NCBI GenBank assembly: GCA_014084085.1
Contig: NPFB01000018.1
Location: 134,888-198,887, forward strand
Length of the DNA: 64,000 nt
Direction: 5' to 3'
From: Hondaea fermentalgiana
Taxonomy: Eukaryota; Sar; Bigyra; Thraustochytrida; Thraustochytriidae
Shown here: in pieces, positions 44,448 through 52,143 of the stretch
How the letters are laid out: the number at the start of each line of letters is the position of its first letter
Numbering within the stretch: the first letter of the stretch is position 1
Translations under genes and position numbers: made by a program
The notes under the pieces: model-generated
What the model saw: only the letters and a program-made list of their open reading frames with translations
What the model was told of the DNA's origin: nothing
Databases searched by the model: none

Positions 44448-45440
44448 AACATGAGACGTTTGTCACTGTATCGCTTGCGTGTAATGATCAATTTTCGTTC
44501 TTTTCGTCTAAGCTTGTTCTGAACTTGAAATGAGGTAAGACGTGCAGGATAAAAAGAAAAGGTGAACAAGCATGATCTTTCTCCCGGAGATTGCAAAGGG
44601 ACTGGTCGCGTTTCTGTCACAAGCTCTCCCCCCTCCCCCTGTTTTTTGTGTGTTGTCAACTTGGCCGGGAGCATGGGACATGAAGCTTTTTCCCGAACCG
44701 GTGCACTTGGGGGCGAGAGAGCGAATCTCTCTGTTTTTCTAATGCTGCACACGCGAGATCCAGCGCAATCTCGCTCGTTCGTTTTCGAGAAAGGAAAGTG
44801 AGCTTTTGCGCTGGTCTGGCTGGATTTTTGGTGGCCACAATGATGAAAAGATTTGAATTATCTCAAAGATCTCGATCAAAGTTTCTCACCCGTCCTCCAA
44901 TTTATTAGACGAATTTGGGGGGGGGGGGGGGGGGGCGGGCGAAATAGTTGACTTGGGAGCTGGCGATAGGCGACTTGCGGCGCGGCGATAGCGCACTTGC
45001 GGGCGGCCTGCGGGGAATCAAGCGGCACGCGAGCGATGGATCGATGGATCGAAAAGTCGATGGACTGATCGATCCATCGTCGCACTGCGCACGCGCGGCC
45101 TCGAGCGAGCAGGCCTGGCGCTCGCCAGCAGACCGGACTCGCGACGCCAGCAGACCGGACTCGCGACGCCAGGCCGCGCTGTGCCGGCCGCGCAGCGCCC
45201 GCGCGCGGACGTTCGTCCGGGCGCGCGACCGGGCCGGGGGGCCTTCGCAGAGGCGTCCGGGTCGAAGTCGATCCTGGTCGACCTCGTATCGTGGGAGGGA
45301 GGGAGACGGACCTCGAGCTCGAGCTCGAGCGCGTCGCGGAGGACGCGCACAGCGACGGGCACGGCGAGGGGCGCGGAGCCGAAGAGCCTCCGCGGCAGGC
45401 GCGGACACGGAGGAAGCGGGCCCGCGGGGCGGAGAATGCC
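44448..45440. other. intergenic region with a long G-run, promoter side of the Cys-rich gene
   Basis: Holds the 3' flank of NhaC copy 2, a G19 homopolymer, ATCGATGG-type repeats near 45033-45078, and two near-identical ACTTGCGG blocks near 44972 and 44994. The minus-strand open frame here and into the next gene is a compositional shadow. No additional gene is supported. Confidence 0.5.
44917..44935 (+). repeat. G19 homopolymer
   Basis: Nineteen consecutive G bases. It may fold as G-quadruplex DNA, and its length may be inexact in the assembly. Confidence 0.9.
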
Positions 45441-46748
45441 ATGCAGGCTTCGAGAAGCCTCGAGACTGGCGGCGACGAGGGTAGCAGCAGCAGGACTAGC
45501 AGCAGGAGCAGCGCGACGAGCGCCTTTGGCACGGCGGCGTCAAGCAGGAGCCGCAGCTCGAGCAAGGGTGCAAGGGCTGCCGGCGAGCTCATGATCAACG
45601 TAGGCCTTGACGAGGACGACCTCGAGGGAAGTCTGCCGTCGCGCAAAGCGAAGAGCTCGAGTCGCGCAAAGCTCAGCAAGTCCAAGCGGGAAAGCAGGTC
45701 CAGCGGCAGCCTGACCAGGACGGGGAGCGGGAGCGGGAGCGGGCGAATTCGGAGACGAGCAGGCCGCGACCGACGGAAGCGAGGTCCTGCCTCGGTGGGT
45801 CTAGCTGCCCTGGTTCTCATCGAGACATTGCGGCTAGCCGTCGTGGCGATCGTGGCCATCGCCAAGGGTAAAAAGGCCCGCGGGGCGGCGTGGGCAGATC
45901 TCCGCAATTGGGTTTACGATGGAGCATCTTCAGCTCGCGCAGATCCCAAACATGCGATCAAAATGCTAGTCTACACCATTGCCATCCTCGGTGTGTTTGT
46001 GCTTGGTCTGCAACTCATGGGGTTCGATGTTGGGGGTGGGCTGGTCCCCTTTGGACGCGGTGCAGGCCCAGAAGGAGAACTGGTGACGCTGGGGACCGTA
46101 GAAGGCGCATCATCCCCCAGTAATGGCGCGGGTGCCAATGACGGTTCCGATGCGGACTTTGAAGACCCAGCTATTGTCGATCCTAGCGGCGGGCAAACTG
46201 TAGAAAAGAAAAAGCTTTCCAAGAAGGAGGAGGTTGCCTTTGCGTGCAAAGAGGTCGAATGCGTCGAAAGGTGTGTCCGCAAGTCAACGAAGAAGTGTCT
46301 TCAGAGCGAGGGATGTATCAAACAACGCGTTTATGCGTGCAAAAAAAAGTGTCGCAAGTCCCGCTGTGAGAGCCGCTGCAAAGTAGAACCTGCAACGGGG
46401 TATGTCGAACGTGAGATGAAGACAGACAAGTGCAAGGAGGATTGCTCGATGAATAACAAGTGTATCGAGAAATGCGAACGCGAGGGCAAGCCTTGCAAGG
46501 CCCGCTGTGGCGAGCGTCGCAAGAAGTTCACCTGCGATCGGCAGGCCGAGATTCCATGGCCGAATGCCCAAGCTGCTGTTAGCGCGGCCGAGATTCCTGA
46601 TGACGAAGATGCCGACGATGCTGGTCTCGACGAGGACGACGACGCAGGAAGCGCAGGCTTCGCGGCTGACGATGCAACGGGTGCCGGAGGTGGAGACGAA
46701 AGTGCAGGCGGCGGCGGCGGCGATGATGACGACGACGATGAAATATGA
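45441..46748 (+). CDS. Cys-rich membrane protein, function unknown
   Basis: Not recognised (435 aa from this start). The N-terminal 120 residues are Ser/Arg/Gly low complexity with basic patches. Two hydrophobic segments follow: GLAALVLIETLRLAVVAIVA, then AIKMLVYTIAILGVFVLGLQ about 30 residues later. After a Gly/Asp-rich spacer comes a basic Cys-rich domain starting near residue 269, with 16 Cys in roughly 100 residues, mostly as C-x3-C and C-x2-4-C pairs (ECVERC, CKKKC, CESRC, CKEDC, CIEKC). The C-terminal tail is Asp/Gly-rich and ends in an acidic run. The Cys density suggests a disulfide-bonded domain outside the cytosol or a metal-binding one; topology is inference. The first in-frame ATG is at 45441 with a purine at -3. 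The frame extends upstream to 45291 only from a GTG. It converges with the SMN gene, 182 bp apart. Confidence 0.75.
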   Translation: MQASRSLETGGDEGSSSRTSSRSSATSAFGTAASSRSRSSSKGARAAGELMINVGLDEDDLEGSLPSRKAKSSSRAKLSKSKRESRSSGSLTRTGSGSGSGRIRRRAGRDRRKRGPASVGLAALVLIETLRLAVVAIVAIAKGKKARGAAWADLRNWVYDGASSARADPKHAIKMLVYTIAILGVFVLGLQLMGFDVGGGLVPFGRGAGPEGELVTLGTVEGASSPSNGAGANDGSDADFEDPAIVDPSGGQTVEKKKLSKKEEVAFACKEVECVERCVRKSTKKCLQSEGCIKQRVYACKKKCRKSRCESRCKVEPATGYVEREMKTDKCKEDCSMNNKCIEKCEREGKPCKARCGERRKKFTCDRQAEIPWPNAQAAVSAAEIPDDEDADDAGLDEDDDAGSAGFAADDATGAGGGDESAGGGGGDDDDDDEI

Positions 46749-46930
46749 AAAGGAAGGAAGAAAGGAAGAAAACGTTCACTCCATGATGAATCATGTTTAT
46801 TTTGCTCAATCTAGGTGTGTTCCTTGACGATTTCTACGCAAGCCGAAAACACATGTTGTTTGCTTGTTTTTCTGTTTGGCGCTGTCTATCTGTCTCTTTG
46901 TCTGTCTGTTTATTTGGCCATCAGCCAGCG
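46749..46930. other. short convergent 3' intergenic region
   Basis: 182 bp between the stop codons of two converging genes. It contains a GTCT/TCTG-rich stretch near 46888-46912. Both 3' UTRs must lie here or overlap. Confidence 0.6.
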
Positions 46931-47452
46931 TCATCGCTTCCTTGCACCTTGCATGGAAAGACGTGATTCCTGGATTGCTTCGTACCGACCTGTCTGGTAT
47001 CCCGCATAGTACCAGCTCATGAGCAAGGCAGCCAACTCAGGGTCGTCGCTGGGTGGCACAAGACCCATGGACGCTGGTGCTGGTGGCGCAGAGTGCGTCG
47101 TGTCTGGACCTTTGGTTTGTCTTTTCGTAGCCTTGGGTTTTTCAACGAAGCTACTGTCGCTGGCGACATCGTGAGCTCTGTTCTGCTTCTGACTCTCTTT
47201 GCCGTCTGCACTATCGCTACCCCCGTTCCCTTCGTCCTCGTCGTTGTGGTCGTGCTCGTCCCCGCGCTCGTCGTGGTCACGGCCATGGCGCTCGTCGCTG
47301 ATCGAGACCCATGGACCCGGCTGCGGCGCTGCGGCACCTGTCGCAGGCGTCTGTGCGCGCGTCTCGGGCGCCGCGGGGTCAGAGTCAAAGGCGTCCACCG
47401 CACGCTGAAAGGCGCCGACGATGGCAGAGTCGTCCCAATCCTCGCCGTTCAT
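46931..47452 (-). CDS. SMN1: SMN (survival motor neuron)-like protein lacking a Tudor domain
   Basis: SMN is the core of the complex that loads Sm proteins onto spliceosomal snRNAs (173 aa here). Two conserved ends identify it. The N-terminal EDWDDSAIVGAFQRAVDAF (residues 4-22) matches the Gemin2-binding helix. The C-terminal LLMSWYYAGYQTGRYEA (about residues 143-159) matches the YG-box that drives oligomerisation. Fission yeast Smn1 has a nearly identical LIMSWYYAGY core. The 110 residues between are Asp/Glu/His/Gly- and Pro-rich with no Tudor domain, again like fission yeast and unlike animals. The ATG at 47452 directly precedes the first motif and has A at -3. Another in-frame ATG at 47581 would add 43 residues that do not look conserved. 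The next gene upstream on this strand is the C-CAP/TPR gene. Confidence 0.87.
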   Translation of the reverse strand: MNGEDWDDSAIVGAFQRAVDAFDSDPAAPETRAQTPATGAAAPQPGPWVSISDERHGRDHDERGDEHDHNDEDEGNGGSDSADGKESQKQNRAHDVASDSSFVEKPKATKRQTKGPDTTHSAPPAPASMGLVPPSDDPELAALLMSWYYAGYQTGRYEAIQESRLSMQGARKR

Positions 47453-47918
47453 CCTTGTCGTCGAGGTTTCAACTTTACGCCTAGCTCCTTCAATGTCGCC
47501 CAATGGCGCCCGGGACTCACAGTCAGCTGCCCGTTTCTTGCTAGCATGGGCATGTCGGGAATGTCGAAAAAATTGCAACATCTTCTTCTACAAAGTTAGA
47601 GGAATACACAAGCACTCCCAACTGTAAACCAACTTGAAATCGAGAGTGAGGTTCTGTTCGATCGCATGGGCTCGGAATGGATCCAACGAAAAATAACTTG
47701 ACGCAAAGGACACGCGAGTGTTCTAGAAGTTGCCCTGCTCGCGTTTGCGAGGTGTCTCGGCCTGTCGACGCTTGTCAAAATGCGATGGCGACAGCAGCTT
47801 ATTCATCAGTAGTTGAAAATCCTTGTTTTCTCATGTTCTTGTCATGGTCTAGTCATGGTCACCAGGAGTAGGGCGTTCGTTATACACGGCCAGTGAGCGT
47901 CATACAATTTTGTTCACT
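47453..47918. other. intergenic region upstream of the SMN-like gene
   Basis: About 470 bp between two minus-strand genes. It holds the promoter and leader of the SMN-like gene and the 3' flank of the C-CAP/TPR gene. The open frame of the SMN gene continues to an ATG at 47581. Nothing else was seen. Confidence 0.5.
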
Positions 47919-49196
47919 TTATGCGCTGGTACTTGCTTGGCGCAGACGCATCTCAGCAAAGGTAAGTGCCTGCTTGATCTCCTTGTTCTTGGGCTCAAGC
48001 TCGAGAGCCTTGGAAAGCTCAATGGCCGCTTCACGGTAGCGCTTCATGGCGTGAAGCGCAATGCCCTTCCGAAAAAGCGCCTTGGTCATGTCTGGCTTGA
48101 GCTTGAGCGCCTCGTCTGCAGCTTCCAAGGCCTCGGCATGATGGCCGAGCTTGAGACGGGAGAATGCGAGGTTGGACCACAACGTAGGCACAATCTCTGC
48201 GGTTTCAGGCGCAATGTCGAGACCTTCGCGGTAGAAGACGCACGCCTGCGCGTAGTTGCCCTCCTGGAATGCTTCGTTTCCGCCAATCTTCTTGAGCTCC
48301 GCCGCGCGTTCGCGCGATTGCAGGCCGTCGCCATCGCCGGCAGCCTCGGCGGCGTCAATTTCGGCTTGCGTCAAGGGCATGTTTCCACGCGAGCGATAGA
48401 CACGCTCTGTGACGATGTCACCGTTCTGGACGTGCGAGAGGTACTGCACCTCGGCAGGCCTTTCGGCGTCGTGGTCCTTGGCGCCCAGTTTGAGATAGCA
48501 AATTTCCTCGGAGGCAATCTTGCCTTCGGGGTGGTGAATGTGAAGCGAGGAGTCTTCCACGCCCGCATGGAAAAACTTGTGCTCACCCGGCTGAAAGACG
48601 CCCGGCGCGTACCTCACCTCCAGACCCTTGCACAGATCGGCCTGCAGGATATGGTTCGTGGCGCGAAAGAGCACCTTGCAGTCTGTGCAGTTGGACACCT
48701 CCACGTGGCTCGTAATGGTCACGGTCTCTACGTTGAAGGTACAGTCCTCGCACTCCTCGATAAAGACCTTGACGAGCTTGGCGTTCAAGGAGGCGGGAAG
48801 GGTAAAGGTGCTACCCTTGGCGCCCTTGAAGGATACGACGCGCTTGTCGCCGATCAAATTTGATTCAAGAGTGATTTCCTTGCCGCTGTACTCGTCGTCA
48901 AAGACCTGGCGCATGGCGGCCTCGGACATCTTACGCTGGTCCCAGGCCTTTTTGGCCTCCTTGAGGGCCTCGCGCTTTTCGCGATCGCGCTTCTCGGCCT
49001 CCGACTTGGGCTCATCCTTGTTCAGGCCCAGGGCCTCGGACGCTTTGGCGCGGGCCTCCTCTTCCTCGCGCGCAATGTCCGCCTCGGACTCCTTGGTGAA
49101 CTTGTCCCACTTGTCGTAGTAGTCCGTGCGTTTGCTGGCGAGCTCCTCCGAGGACGTGCCTGGCGCCGCCGGCGGTGTCGCGCCTTCGCTGCCCAT
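47919..49196 (-). CDS. C-CAP/cofactor C-like domain protein with C-terminal TPRs
   Basis: Two-domain protein (425 aa). Residues 1-110 are Lys/Glu/Ala-rich and probably helical. From about residue 108 to 250 there is a repetitive beta pattern with many Cys-x2-Cys turns (VFIEECEDCTFNVETVTI, VEVSNCTDCKVLFRATNH). This fits the right-handed beta-helix of the C-CAP/CARP family seen in cyclase-associated proteins and tubulin cofactor C. From about residue 305 there are three TPR units (KKIGGNEAFQEGNYAQACVF, LWSNLAFSRLKLGHHAEAL, ALFRKGIALHAMKRYREAA), close to the TPRs of Hsp90 co-chaperones. A cytoskeletal or chaperone adaptor role is plausible but unproven. The start is the ATG at 49196; the longer upstream frame has no ATG and is Arg/Glu-rich. 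It shares a divergent promoter with GatA. Confidence 0.82.
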   Translation of the reverse strand: MGSEGATPPAAPGTSSEELASKRTDYYDKWDKFTKESEADIAREEEEARAKASEALGLNKDEPKSEAEKRDREKREALKEAKKAWDQRKMSEAAMRQVFDDEYSGKEITLESNLIGDKRVVSFKGAKGSTFTLPASLNAKLVKVFIEECEDCTFNVETVTITSHVEVSNCTDCKVLFRATNHILQADLCKGLEVRYAPGVFQPGEHKFFHAGVEDSSLHIHHPEGKIASEEICYLKLGAKDHDAERPAEVQYLSHVQNGDIVTERVYRSRGNMPLTQAEIDAAEAAGDGDGLQSRERAAELKKIGGNEAFQEGNYAQACVFYREGLDIAPETAEIVPTLWSNLAFSRLKLGHHAEALEAADEALKLKPDMTKALFRKGIALHAMKRYREAAIELSKALELEPKNKEIKQALTFAEMRLRQASTSA

Positions 49197-49613
49197 GCTG
49201 CTTTCTTTTCTCGCCCGCTCGCCCGCGTACGTGCGTTCCTGCTCAAGCGCGCGTTGCGTCAGACCTCTTTCTTCTTCTTCTTCTTCTCCCCTCGCAGGCT
49301 GGCAGGCAGGGACTTGGGTGCTCTCCCGCGCTCGCCGAGATCTCTGCTCCTGCTCCGCAGCACAGCGCACCGCAGCACGTGCCCGCCGCCCGCTCGCTCG
49401 CTCCTCGCTCTCTCCGCCCAGACGTACTTGCTCGCTCGCTCGCTCGCTCGATCAGGTTCTGGACTCCGGAAGGCGCTCGTCGATCAGCCGGGCATCGATC
49501 GATCGCTTCTCGCCTTGGCTTCTCGCCTCCTTTCTCGCCCCTCTCGCATTGTATTGTCCATCACTCACACTCGCACTTGCACACGCACACCCTTGGCCGC
49601 GCGCGCGCCGGCC

Positions 49614-49643
49614 GCGCAAGTGAACCTTTCCCCCGCGCAAGTG
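49614..49643 (-). promoter_or_regulatory. two CACTTGCGC 9-mers 21 bp apart
   Basis: Minus-strand copies at 49614-49622 and 49635-49643 sit in a short direct repeat whose flanks also match (CGCGCAAGTG followed by a T/C-rich stretch). A spacing of two helical turns suits protein binding on one face. This is inference. Confidence 0.35.
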
Positions 49644-49782
49644 GACTTTTCCGCCCATTCCCGTGTCGCCCGCCCTGGCCGGCGCGCGCCGCCTCCTCCT
49701 CTTCTCTCTGCCCCCCTCCTTCCCCCTTTCGCGCGCGCAGACAGGAAGGGGTTGGTCGCCCGCGACCCCCGCCCGCTGCGCC

Positions 49783-49791
49783 CACTTGCGC
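49783..49791 (+). promoter_or_regulatory. third CACTTGCGC 9-mer in the same promoter region
   Basis: Plus-strand exact copy between the two divergent genes. A partial copy (GCAAGTC) follows near 49823. Confidence 0.3.
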
Positions 49792-50323
49792 TCCCGCGGC
49801 GCCAAGTCGGGCTCTCGCAGCCGCAAGTCCAGTTTACCCGCCCGTACACTGCACCAAACTCCGCGCGCGCGACTTCCAAGACGCCGCGCGGGTGTGCACA
49901 CGCGCCACCCCAGGCGGACGCCTTAAAACACCGGCTTTAATCGGCTCAAAACCCCGCCAGGCGCAGCTCGCTTAAGGTGGGGGCGCAGAGCTCGGCCTTC
50001 CAGAGTCTTCTACTACAGTCAGAACCCATGCAGAACCGGCACGGCACATCCGAAGAATCTATGGAGAACCAGCCGAGAACGGTAACGTGGGGAACGAATG
50101 GCCGCAGCTGGTCATCGCGCAAGACGACCAACGTGAAGGCGAGAAGGGCCTCTCGCGCGCTCGCGCAGCCGGACGGCGAGAAGAGGGCCGGCCAGGCCAG
50201 GGCGCGAAAAAGCGAGCGAGGAAAGAGAGAGAGAGAGAGAGGGCTGGAGAGGAAGGATATCGAGCTTTGCAGGCCTCGAGGTCTCGCGGGCGTGGTCACA
50301 CCAGATCGCGCTTTCTGGCGCTC

Positions 50324-51775
50324 ATGACCTCGGTAGCAAACGCTGCGGCCAAAGCGCGAGGCGTGCGCGCCGTAGAGCGCGCAAGGAAATGTCTGGCCGA
50401 GGCGACCGTAGCGAAGGTAGAGCTCAATGCTTTCACAGAGCTGAGGGATGAAAAATCGGTAATGGCAGACGTGGAGGCCGCCCAAGCCCGCTGGGAGCGC
50501 GGCGAGGCGCGCAGCCCCGTGGACGGGCTGCTCTTCGCTGTCAAGGACAACATCTGCCAGGCACAGACGCGGTCCTCAGCGGCCTCGCGCATGCTTTCAA
50601 ACTTTGTCGCGCCCTACGATGCAACCTGCGTATCTCGACTTCAGGCCGCCGGCGCCATTCCGATGGGCCGCACCAATCAGGATGAATTTGGCATGGGATC
50701 CTTCGGACTCAACTCCTACTACGGTCCGAGTTATCGTCCCGGAGACCATCGCGTAGCAGGAGGCAGCTCGAGTGGAAGTGCTATTGCGGTAGCCACTGAG
50801 GCATGCCACTTTGCGCTCGGGTCCGACACGGGTGGCAGCGTGCGTTTGCCAGCGGCTTTTTGTGGCGTCATGGGCTTCAAGCCCTCCTATGGCCGCATCT
50901 CACGACATGGTCTCATCTCATACGCCAGCAGTCTCGACACCATTGGTCTCCTTTCCGGCGATGTGGGCATCATTGCCGAAGCCTTTGGCGTCTGTGCGGG
51001 TCCCGACAGCAACGATTCAACGTGCATCACCTCTCCCTTGGAATCATGCCCGTTGCCGAACGAGACCCAGAGCGACGCGGCCGCCATTCCTCTTCGTGTT
51101 GGCATTCCTGTCGAGTATAATGTGGCGGAACTGAGCGAAGACGCGCGTGCCGCCTGGCATGCCCAGGTTGAGCATGTCAAAATATGTCTCGGACCCGAGA
51201 CCTCTATTGTCCCTATGAGCGTTCCCTCCGTCAGAGACGCGCTTCCTGCTTATTATGTGCTTGCATGCGCCGAGGCGTCGTCAAATCTCGCGCGTTACGA
51301 TGGCGTTCAGTACGGCCATCGAGCTGCCTGGAGCGACGATTTTGAGACCTTGCATCAGGAGTACACGGCGTCTCGCACGGAAGGATTTGGCGCAGAGGTT
51401 CAGCGACGTATTCTTATGGGCGCGCACGTCCTTAGTGCTGAGGCATTTGATACGCTCTATTTGCGCGCGAATGCCGTCCGCGATGCCTTGCGCGAGGACT
51501 TTTCTGCAGTTTTTCACCATGTTGATTTCCTCATTACGCCTGTGGCGCCTGGGCCCGCGCCAACACCGGAAGAAGCTGCGCAGCAAGACCTCGTGCAATC
51601 ATACCTAACCGACGTCATGACAGTCCCAAGCTCGCTCGCGGGTCTGCCAAGTATGGCCTTACCCTTTGCCAGGACTTCGACTTCACAAGAAGACGTCGGG
51701 AGCTATCAGCTCATCGCCGGTCCTCGTCAAGATGCCAAATTGCTGAGCACGGCACGTCTTTTGAGCGCTGCATGA
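50324..51775 (+). CDS. gatA: glutamyl-tRNA(Gln) amidotransferase subunit A
   Basis: GatA-type amidase-signature enzyme (483 aa, normal length). In organelles and most bacteria it releases ammonia from glutamine so that the GatB partner can convert Glu-tRNA(Gln) to Gln-tRNA(Gln). All three catalytic residues are readable: Lys74 in FAVKDN, the cis-Ser148 in GGSSSGS, and nucleophile Ser172 in GSDTGGSVRLPAAFCG. MGRTNQDEFGMGSFGLNSYYG and GFKPSYGRISRHGLISY are typical of GatA, not of fatty-acid amide hydrolases. The ATG at 50324 is the first in a frame that opens upstream from a GTG. The protein lacks an obvious long presequence, so mitochondrial import would rely on the short Arg/Lys-containing N-terminal helix. 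GatB and GatC are not in the window. Confidence 0.92.
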   Translation: MTSVANAAAKARGVRAVERARKCLAEATVAKVELNAFTELRDEKSVMADVEAAQARWERGEARSPVDGLLFAVKDNICQAQTRSSAASRMLSNFVAPYDATCVSRLQAAGAIPMGRTNQDEFGMGSFGLNSYYGPSYRPGDHRVAGGSSSGSAIAVATEACHFALGSDTGGSVRLPAAFCGVMGFKPSYGRISRHGLISYASSLDTIGLLSGDVGIIAEAFGVCAGPDSNDSTCITSPLESCPLPNETQSDAAAIPLRVGIPVEYNVAELSEDARAAWHAQVEHVKICLGPETSIVPMSVPSVRDALPAYYVLACAEASSNLARYDGVQYGHRAAWSDDFETLHQEYTASRTEGFGAEVQRRILMGAHVLSAEAFDTLYLRANAVRDALREDFSAVFHHVDFLITPVAPGPAPTPEEAAQQDLVQSYLTDVMTVPSSLAGLPSMALPFARTSTSQEDVGSYQLIAGPRQDAKLLSTARLLSAA

Positions 51776-52143
51776 ATTCTGGCAGGCAAGTGAATAAAGA
51801 AGGCAAAGAGTATGCGATTGACGGATGGATGCCATCTTGGGTTGATGGAACTGAAAAGGGACCTGTAAGTAGATCCAGAAGACAAGACAAGACAAGACCA
51901 GTGAAGAGAAGAGAAAGGTGGAGAAAAAAAAATGAAATTTTACTTTTACCAGGCTGTTCTTGTGTGTCCACTCTGTGAAATCACGGGATCAGAAACGTGT
52001 CTTTCTGCATACGCACACAACGTTTCGGCGCATGTGTAGCCAACGTAGAACTCTCGAAAAGAAAGAAAAGAAAAGAGAAAAGGGAAAAGAGATCAACAAT
52101 AGACCTGCACGCGCAGTGGAAAGCCAGAAATCACAGACAGACA
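51776..52143. other. convergent 3' intergenic region
   Basis: 368 bp between the stop codons of gatA (+) and the PUM3-like gene (-). Contains ACAAG repeats near 51884-51897 and GAAAAGA-rich sequence near 52056-52085. It should hold both polyadenylation sites. Confidence 0.5.

Larger units (their letters stand above)
49197..50323. promoter_or_regulatory. divergent promoter region of the C-CAP/TPR and GatA genes
   Basis: About 1.1 kb between two divergent start codons. GC-rich with TTC repeats near 49267-49287, CTCG repeats near 49431-49452 and a GA run near 50228-50241. It contains three exact copies of the 9-mer CACTTGCGC (counting both strands). Overlapping open frames translate to Arg/Ala/Pro/Ser low complexity and are not supported as genes. 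Confidence 0.5.

Noticed and set aside
45291..45440. Upstream extension of the Cys-rich protein
   Set aside because: The first codon would be GTG; the first ATG in frame is at 45441.
44876..45907. Minus-strand open frame of about 340 codons with Leu runs
   Set aside because: It is antisense to the Ser/Arg-rich start of the Cys-rich protein. Leu runs arise from reverse reading of AGC repeats.
50324..51775. Amidase-signature protein as a fatty-acid amide hydrolase
   Set aside because: Length, the NQDEFGMGS motif and GFKPSYGR(I/V)SR are those of GatA. No membrane anchor is present.
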